64,000 nucleotides of DNA, taken from contig OZ038526.1 of NCBI GenBank assembly GCA_964036665.1, positions 7,068,001-7,132,000 of the forward strand, given 5' to 3'. Positions 58,065 through 64,000 of this stretch are shown here, piece after piece. A program made the translations under genes and the position numbers. The notes beneath the pieces are model-generated. The model worked only from the letters and a program-made list of their open reading frames with translations, had not been told where the DNA came from and ran no database searches. How positions within the stretch are numbered: position 1 is the first letter of the stretch; each line of letters starts with the position of its first letter. This DNA comes from Gordius sp. MW1 (lineage: Eukaryota > Nematomorpha > Gordioida > Gordea > Gordiidae).

Positions 58065-58886
58065 TTTTTTTTTTTGACTATTATGATTGTTCCTGTTACT
58101 ACCATTGCTACTATGACTTTTTGGACGTCCGTTGGGTGCTGACCAATGAAAAAATGACTATTGGCCAAAATGTGAATCCAAGTTTATTTTTTCGTTTTTT
58201 TTCGCCTATTATGATTGTTCCTGTTACTACCATTGCTATTATGACTTTTTGGCCGTCCGTTGGCTGCTGACCAATGGAAAAAAATTGGCCAAAAGGTGAA
58301 TCCAAGTTTATTTTTTCGTTTTTTTTCGCCTATTATGATTGTTCCTGTTACTACCATTGATAATAAGACTTTTTAGTTGCTATGCATTTTATGGGCTCGC
58401 TTTTTGTTGTCCGTCCGTTGTCCGTCCTTTCAACTTTCTGACTTGCTGGTTCGATACCCGGAGAGGACAAATTTTTTTTTAAATTAAATTAATATATTGT
58501 TCTTGTTAATACCATTGATAATATGACTTTTTGACCGTGTCCTGGCTACTGACCAATGACAAAAATGACCATTGGCCAAATTGTGAATCGAAATTTTTTT
58601 TCGTTTTTTTCGTCTCTTATGTATTTATATCCTTCTGGCTACTGACCAATGAAAAAAAGGACCATTGGCCAAAGTGTAACAATTTTTTTTTCTATATTAT
58701 AAATATAGCCTATTTGGCCGTTTGCTAGCTACTAACCAATAAAAAAGGGATCCATTAAAATTTTCAGATTATTTAATTCAATTTAATCTAATTTTTTTAA
58801 ATTAGTGCTAAAGTCTTTAATTAATTTTTACCGTACCTTCTCAAGATTTGAATATAATTTATGGATTCCTTAAGTTTAACTAGGAT

Positions 58887-59027
58887 GGTCATAGCCAAGG
58901 GGAAGGCAGGGAGGGGCAGCTGCTCCCCTCTAAATCTAAAAATTTGTAAATTTCTCAAAAATTATCATTTTGCCTCTCCCTAAATCATTAATGCCCCCCT
59001 GTAATTCCAATGCTGGCTACGCCCATG
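58887..59027. repeat. Short poly-G/poly-C MITE
   Basis: GGTCATAGCCAAGGGG at the left and GCTGGCTACGCCCATG at the right are inverted, enclosing GGCAGGGAGGGGCAGC and ATTAATGCCCCCC. Family as at 37756-37898, in opposite orientation. Confidence 0.65.
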
Positions 59028-59494
59028 CTAATTGGAAACCCCCCCCCATGAGGCAATCCTGGCTACGCCTATGGGCTCATACGTTTTAAAATTAATTATT
59101 GCGCTCACCTTGTAAGGGTGCGTCCTAATATGCGATTTTGTATCTAGATTGAAAAAGCGAATATGTTAAAACATAGACGCGTCTTAACACGAGCGTCACG
59201 CCATTTTTATTTTTCCTTCTAATCGATTTTTCCAAAGCTACCCAGAGAGTAAAAGGGTTAATAAAGAAATTGTATCCATGAAACGTGAATCGCGTATTTG
59301 GACAGAAAAAAAAATAGCGGGGTTTAAATTGTAGCGCGTATTAAGACGGTGCCTAACTGTTGAGGGAGGGAGGGAGGAGAAGCAGTTACTAAATTTCAAC
59401 TCGTACGTAACTTGTTAATACGGATCTTAACCTATATTTTAATCTAACCCATTTATCGATTTTTTAATTTAGTCAAGTTTTATTTTAGGATTTG
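59028..59494. other. No gene seen
   Basis: Unrecognised sequence, with a GGGAGGGAGGGAGG tract near 59365 similar to the one at the left edge of the window. Confidence 0.4.
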
Positions 59495-59957
59495 AAATGT
59501 ATCTGACTTGCAGGTTCGATACCCGGAGAGGGCAAATTTTTTTTTAATTAAATTAATATATTGTTCTTGTTAATCTTAATACCATTGATAATATATCTTC
59601 TTGACCGTCTGGCTACTGACCAATGAAAAAAATGACCATTGGCCAAAGTGAGATTAAAATCGAATTTATTTGATTATAATTATAGGCTAGTTATTTGGAT
59701 TGGCTGTGCTAACCATTAGAAAAGATCACCACTGGCCAAAGTGATGGAACATTTGTATAAATAATTAATTAATTATTTTACATTGAATACCCTTCTATAG
59801 GCATTCTCGCCCCCACCTTTTTCGTCCATAAATTGCATAGCAAATATGCTACTCTTATACGGAGTATAGATGAGTTTCGTTCCCCCTTCCCTTCCCCCCT
59901 TCCCTTCCCCTCCTCCTCTTCCCCCCTCCCCCTTTCTACGAGGGCCGAAGGCCCGAG

Positions 59958-61115
59958 TAGAGAACTGCAAAGTCACTTTTTTTCAACCCGAACCCGACCC
60001 GACCCGAAATCATTTTCAAATTTTCTACCCGGACCCGACCCGACCCGAAATCATTTTCAAATTTTCTACCCGGACCCGACCCGACCCGAAATCATTTTCA
60101 AATTTCTACCCGAACCCGACCCGAAAGCATTTTAAAAACTTCAACCCGAACCCGACCCGACCCGAAAAATTATAAAAAAATTACTTTCGAGCGCGAAAAT
60201 TGCCGTGTGTAAAATTAAATCGACTAATAAAAGCCATGATGATTTGTATTCTTTAAAGGGGATGGTGAAAAAAAACTCATAATTATTTATCTATATTTAG
60301 TTTCCTAATATCAAGTAAACTGCTCATATGTTATAGATTTGAGACAACTATTTAACATCCATTTATTGTTATTATGAAACCATTAATATATAGCTGATTA
60401 TAATCAATATAGTAAATAAGATGAAATTTATAGTGACTGTCCAAATGTTTTAAGTTTGAAGTACAATTTAAGATAAATTCATTTGATATGAAACTTTAAA
60501 ATAATTATAAGGTATTATAAAAAAAAATTGCACATGAAAAATTTATAAAATTATAACTTAATTTTAAGTTGGCTATGTATTAAATGTAATTTAAATTAAC
60601 GATGAGGATTAGCTAAAACTTCACTGTTAACACTAAAAAATTTTTGAAATATAACTTTATTGAAATACTTTACCTTTTAATAGTCAAATTAAAAACAGGA
60701 GTAATTTATGTAGTTTGAATTAGTGATGAGAATTAGCTAGCACTTCAGAGTTTGGAGTTTTAAAATTTAAAAAAAGAGGAAGAGAATTAAATAAATGAAT
60801 GATCCAAATTAATTGTGCATTTCGATATTTAAAAACACTCTTTGCTTAGCAATTAACATTCATTAAAAAAATGGGTCTCGCGTGTTTTTTACAATGTATA
60901 AACCTTGGACCTGACTCTATAAATTTGACCCGACCCGACCCGAAAGCATTTTCAAATTTTTTACCCGGACCCGACCCGACCCGAAATAATTTTCAAATTT
61001 TCTACCCGGACCCGACCCGACCCGAAATCATTTTCAAATTTTCTACCCGAACCCGACCCGACCCGACCTCGGGTCGGGTCCGGGTCGGGTCTCGGGTCAC
61101 CCCTGCAGTTCTCTA
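59958..61115. mobile_element. hAT-like non-autonomous element built on CCCGACCCGA units
   Basis: TAGAGAACTGCA (59958-59969) and its inverse TGCAGTTCTCTA (61104-61115) form the ends, flanked on both sides by CCCGAG (59952-59957, 61116-61121), short of the expected 8 bp. Sub-terminal arrays of about 41-bp units containing GACCCGACCCGAAATCATTT occur about four times at the left (59990-60170) and four at the right (60925-61075), in the same orientation. No ORF in the middle. It is inserted at the very end of a Helentron-like copy. Confidence 0.7.
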
Positions 61116-61121
61116 CCCGAG

Positions 61122-64000
61122 TTTATATATATATATTAAATTTTCGCTTTGTTATTTATTAACATACAATCAATAAAGGCGGGCAATTAAAAAACTTATT
61201 TTTAAAAGCTTCAAACAACAGCTTAACTCAAATATGTATGGTATATTAATTGAGATTAGTGGGATTGGGGCAATAGCAAATTGTTATAAAGACAGCTGCT
61301 ATATAGTTTTACCTATGGTATCATTTTACAAAAGGTTTCTTGTATGTAGCCTTATTAAAATCTTTTTAATTACATTATTTCGTTGTTATTTAACTGTAAG
61401 CATTTTTAATTATAAATAATATATATTTTATCCCCTCAAGCTTTTGCTTTAAGGAAATAAAAGACTCGGACCGTGTATAGAATTAAAGCTGAATCCGTTA
61501 CAGATCATATAGATTTTTTTGTGTATTATAAAGTATAAACAAAGGTGTGTTTTTATGATGTTTTATATTAATTTATAATTACGTAATGTTTATTAAATTA
61601 ACAATAAAAATAAGATTATATTTTTCTCCTTTTTCGTTCTTTCATCAATATCTCAATGCGCATTTCTAATTGATAAGTGTAAATTAGAGACTATATATAG
61701 ACGTGGTCCACTCCATTGGTACCATTTGAAAATCTATAAACTTTAGAGTAGATATTATAAGTATAGCTTTTTCTTTTTACATGAATATTATTAACATCTG
61801 TAACATATATATTGTTTTTTTAATAAAAAAAAACAATCTAATATTGAAAGATGGAAATTGAACGTCTTTGTATACGGTCCCCACTCGGGCCTTGTAAAAA
61901 CTTAGGGGGTCGTGTCTATCATTTATTATTTTGATGGGATCGGACTCGGCCTGTATAAATTTGTAACGGGTGGGCTGATTGAACTAAAGAGAACCGTTGC
62001 AGGTCTCTAATTTGCCATGCTTACGTGTAAGTCGAAGGTAAAGATTTAAGATTTGGGAAGTGAATTTTGAATAAGAAATTACACAAGGGATTTGTTGATT
62101 ATTTAGTTTGGCAAATGGCTATAGAAACTTTATTTAATCGCCATTGACACCTCCCCACTGGTGTAAAGTTCAAGTTCGACCCCCCCCCCCCCGCCAGGGA
62201 AAAAATGCTAGCTACGCCACTGGCCGAACGGTCAGGCCACACAAATCCTGGCCTCCATGGCATGAAAACCATGACCGCCTTGCTTTTATTTATAGGCAAA
62301 ATTTTTTTTTTTAAATGCTTTATTATTTATATAAATATTGTTGTTTTTACTTAAACTTAAACCAATGATAATTCTAAAATCATTTGCAACGCCCATTAAA
62401 GCCTTGGCCTGTCTCCTGCAGACCGACACTACCAAAGTACAAATATTTAGTACCGGGCTCATAGCTTTAAAAGACTATGCCTCAAGCTTGGAACGGAACT
62501 TCCCGGTCAACAGAAAGTCTGATTATTAATATTTATAATTTTTAAATTTTAAAATAATGCCTATACAGAAATTAATAGCATTTTGTGTGATGTTTTCAAA
62601 CAATTAATTTTCATGTCACCGATAAAAAAAAGTCCAAAATTGACTTGTACATTTCATTTTTTACAACAAGCGCGACTTTTTTGTTGCTAACATATATAAC
62701 ACTTGAACCCCATAAATAACTATGTTTTAAGAAATTCTAAGTTATAACTAAAACTTATAAAATTGTGATAATCAATTCAATTTACGAAAACAAGACATTA
62801 TAGAGGGATTATGGCGAAATTAATCCGTGTTTGTTTAGTTGTCCAAACTTTATGTTATAAATTGTCTATGTTGATAATAAAATAAATGATAATAAACATT
62901 ATACGGTTTTATAGAAATATATATTGATCTAAGTTGAGGAAATATTTGGATAATTATGCCAAAAAATAAAAAAATACATAGAATCTTGAAATTAACAATT
63001 GTAGATAGAATTTATATATATTAAATAGGAATAGACAAAAGATGTGGCCAAAGCCTTGCAATGAGAGCCCAAAGCCCGATCCAGTTTGGAGGTTTGTAAC
63101 CGGGCTTGGGCAAGTGTTTAGAAATTAGGAGAGATTGGGGACTAAACAGCCATAAAAATTAAATCACGATTTTAAAAAAAACTAAAAGTGTTTTTTATAA
63201 TTTTTTCATCGGGTGGCAACAAGGAGCCAATTACCCCCCCCCCCCAAGAGAAATTCCTGACCCCTTTGGCCCCACCAAGACAAAGATCCTGGCCCCTTCG
63301 GCCCCCTTAGCTAAATAAGGGTTGCTGATTATTAAGTTTTGGATCATTTTTTTAAGTCAGTTGAATTATTATTGTTTGTTGCTCCAAAGGTCAAAAAATA
63401 ATAAATTTGATGAAAGAAATTCTGAGATCATTGGTATCCTAAAATGGTTAATATATTCCACCAGTGGACATAAAAATATGTATTTCTAACTAATAAGTTA
63501 AATCGATTAATAATCAATGAAATACAAAAGTTTCACAAAAATAAATGCATCACCATTTAAGGTTTTATTGTAATTTTTGCCCAAGTTAATTTACTAGTTA
63601 TAAATTCATATTTTGTGAGGATGAATGAATAAATAAGAAAAATTAATTGTTGTTAATATACGAAAACATTCAATTCAGACATAGTATAGCAAGTGAATTA
63701 TATTTACAAATTGTTTTTCCGATTATCTGCCATTAAAAAGGATTCGCGAATATCATGAGAAAGTAAAGAAATTAGTTTCCTGTTTAAATTATTTTCAAGG
63801 TTTGGGGCCAATTTGTAAGTAGATATAAAAGAGTAGCGAAGCTCCGTTATTAAAAAAGTGTGAGAACCTCGGCTGAAGCGAGAGGATTCTTGTTTCTGTG
63901 AAATAGTGCAAAAACATCGTTACAATTAAAGTCCCAATCCAAATAGAGTCCCTTTTCCAACGCAGCTAGAGTTTGGCTATCAGGTCATTTAAAATCTTCA
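61122..64000. other. Right flank with repeat scraps, no supported gene
   Basis: AT-rich. Islands: 61868-62010 (CACTCGGGCCTTG, GGACTCGGCCTG, hAT-like), 62165-62222 (C run ending TAGCTACGCCACTG) and 63225-63300 (C run with CCTGGCCCCTTCGGCCCCC). Frames at 61234-61419 and 62338-62529 are unrecognised and unsupported. Confidence 0.45.

Larger units (their letters stand above)
58065..59957 (+). mobile_element. Helentron-like elements, copy 7 plus partial array
   Basis: Two core units at 58075-58370 precede a new start at 58375 (TTGCTATGCATTTTATGGGC) with GTCCGTCCGTTGTCCG, B-box-like GGTTCGATACCCGGAGAGG (58449), and core units to about 58740. After an interruption (58770-59495), GGTTCGATACCCGGAGAGGG (59512), further core units, the inverse CCATAAATTGCATAGC (about 59827) and the GGGCCGAAGGCCC hairpin follow. 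Probably one or two copies broken by later insertions. Confidence 0.6.

Noticed and set aside
59958-61115. CCCGAACCCGA runs as a simple satellite
   Set aside because: The runs here and at 5004-6149 are confined between inverted termini, with target duplication in the latter case, so they are sub-terminal arrays of transposons rather than independent satellites.
62338-62529. Possible small gene of 63 codons
   Set aside because: No recognisable motif, no start context, flanked by repeat scraps; composition alone does not support it.

Overview
This is a repeat-dominated, AT-rich eukaryotic window, almost certainly from an invertebrate animal. The evidence is one spliced nuclear housekeeping gene with GT-AG introns, a rhodopsin-family GPCR, RTE-type and other endonuclease-type LINEs, and many hAT, TIR and Helentron-like elements. 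I cannot fix the phylum. The mix of very short introns near the 5' end (32, 90 and 46 bp) with longer ones downstream recalls flatworms, but that is only a hint.

Host genes. I support three. (1) 7854-8354 (+) is a short intronless ORF for a 166-aa Ser/Arg/Lys-rich, protamine-like or SR-like protein. (2) 25668-27497 (+) is a single-exon 609-aa seven-transmembrane receptor with an unusually long first extracellular loop. (3) 46790 down to 43142 (-) is a complete eight-exon cytosolic tryptophanyl-tRNA synthetase, reconstructed exon by exon (412 aa, HLGH and KMSAS signatures, no WHEP domain). Its exons 1-4 are AT-rich at third codon positions and exons 5-8 are GC-rich; the switch falls at the longest intron.

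Mobile elements, left to right. A decayed endonuclease/reverse-transcriptase LINE (1.1-3.6 kb). A hAT deletion derivative with a perfect 8-bp target duplication that keeps a BED-finger ORF (5.0-6.1 kb). A fragment of a second hAT family with GAACTAGTTC-type ends (6.6-7.05 kb; full-size relatives at 27.9-29.05 and 48.2-49.4 kb, both with perfect 8-bp duplications). A ZMYM-like hAT relic (11.7-13 kb). A 5'-truncated RTE LINE (13.7-15.5 kb). A terminal-inverted-repeat element at 17.5-19.0 kb next to a three-copy ~104-bp tandem repeat. A hAT-type non-autonomous element with an 8-bp duplication (29.37-30.82 kb). A TA-flanked TIR element (32.05-34.52 kb) split by a Helentron-like element. Two RTE copies in opposite orientation (47.6-51.07 kb), one of them split by the hAT. 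A third RTE (52.9-56.3 kb) interrupted by a polyadenylated LINE 3' fragment with a perfect 39-bp target duplication. A hAT-like element built on CCCGACCCGA repeats (59.96-61.1 kb).

The most abundant family (seven copies or partial copies at about 19.3, 32.5, 36.3, 39.0, 41.5, 56.4 and 58.1-59.9 kb) has a sub-terminal inverted repeat around TTGCTATGCAATTTATGGG, a GTCC/ACGG tetranucleotide tract, a tRNA B-box-like motif and about 110-125-bp tandem core units holding CCAATGG...CCATTGG. This layout matches Helentron-derived non-autonomous elements of the DINE-1/pearl kind. Between these lie short poly-G/poly-C elements ending in GGCGTAGCCAG. The remaining intergenic stretches show nothing I can support as genes. 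All counts and alignments were made by eye.
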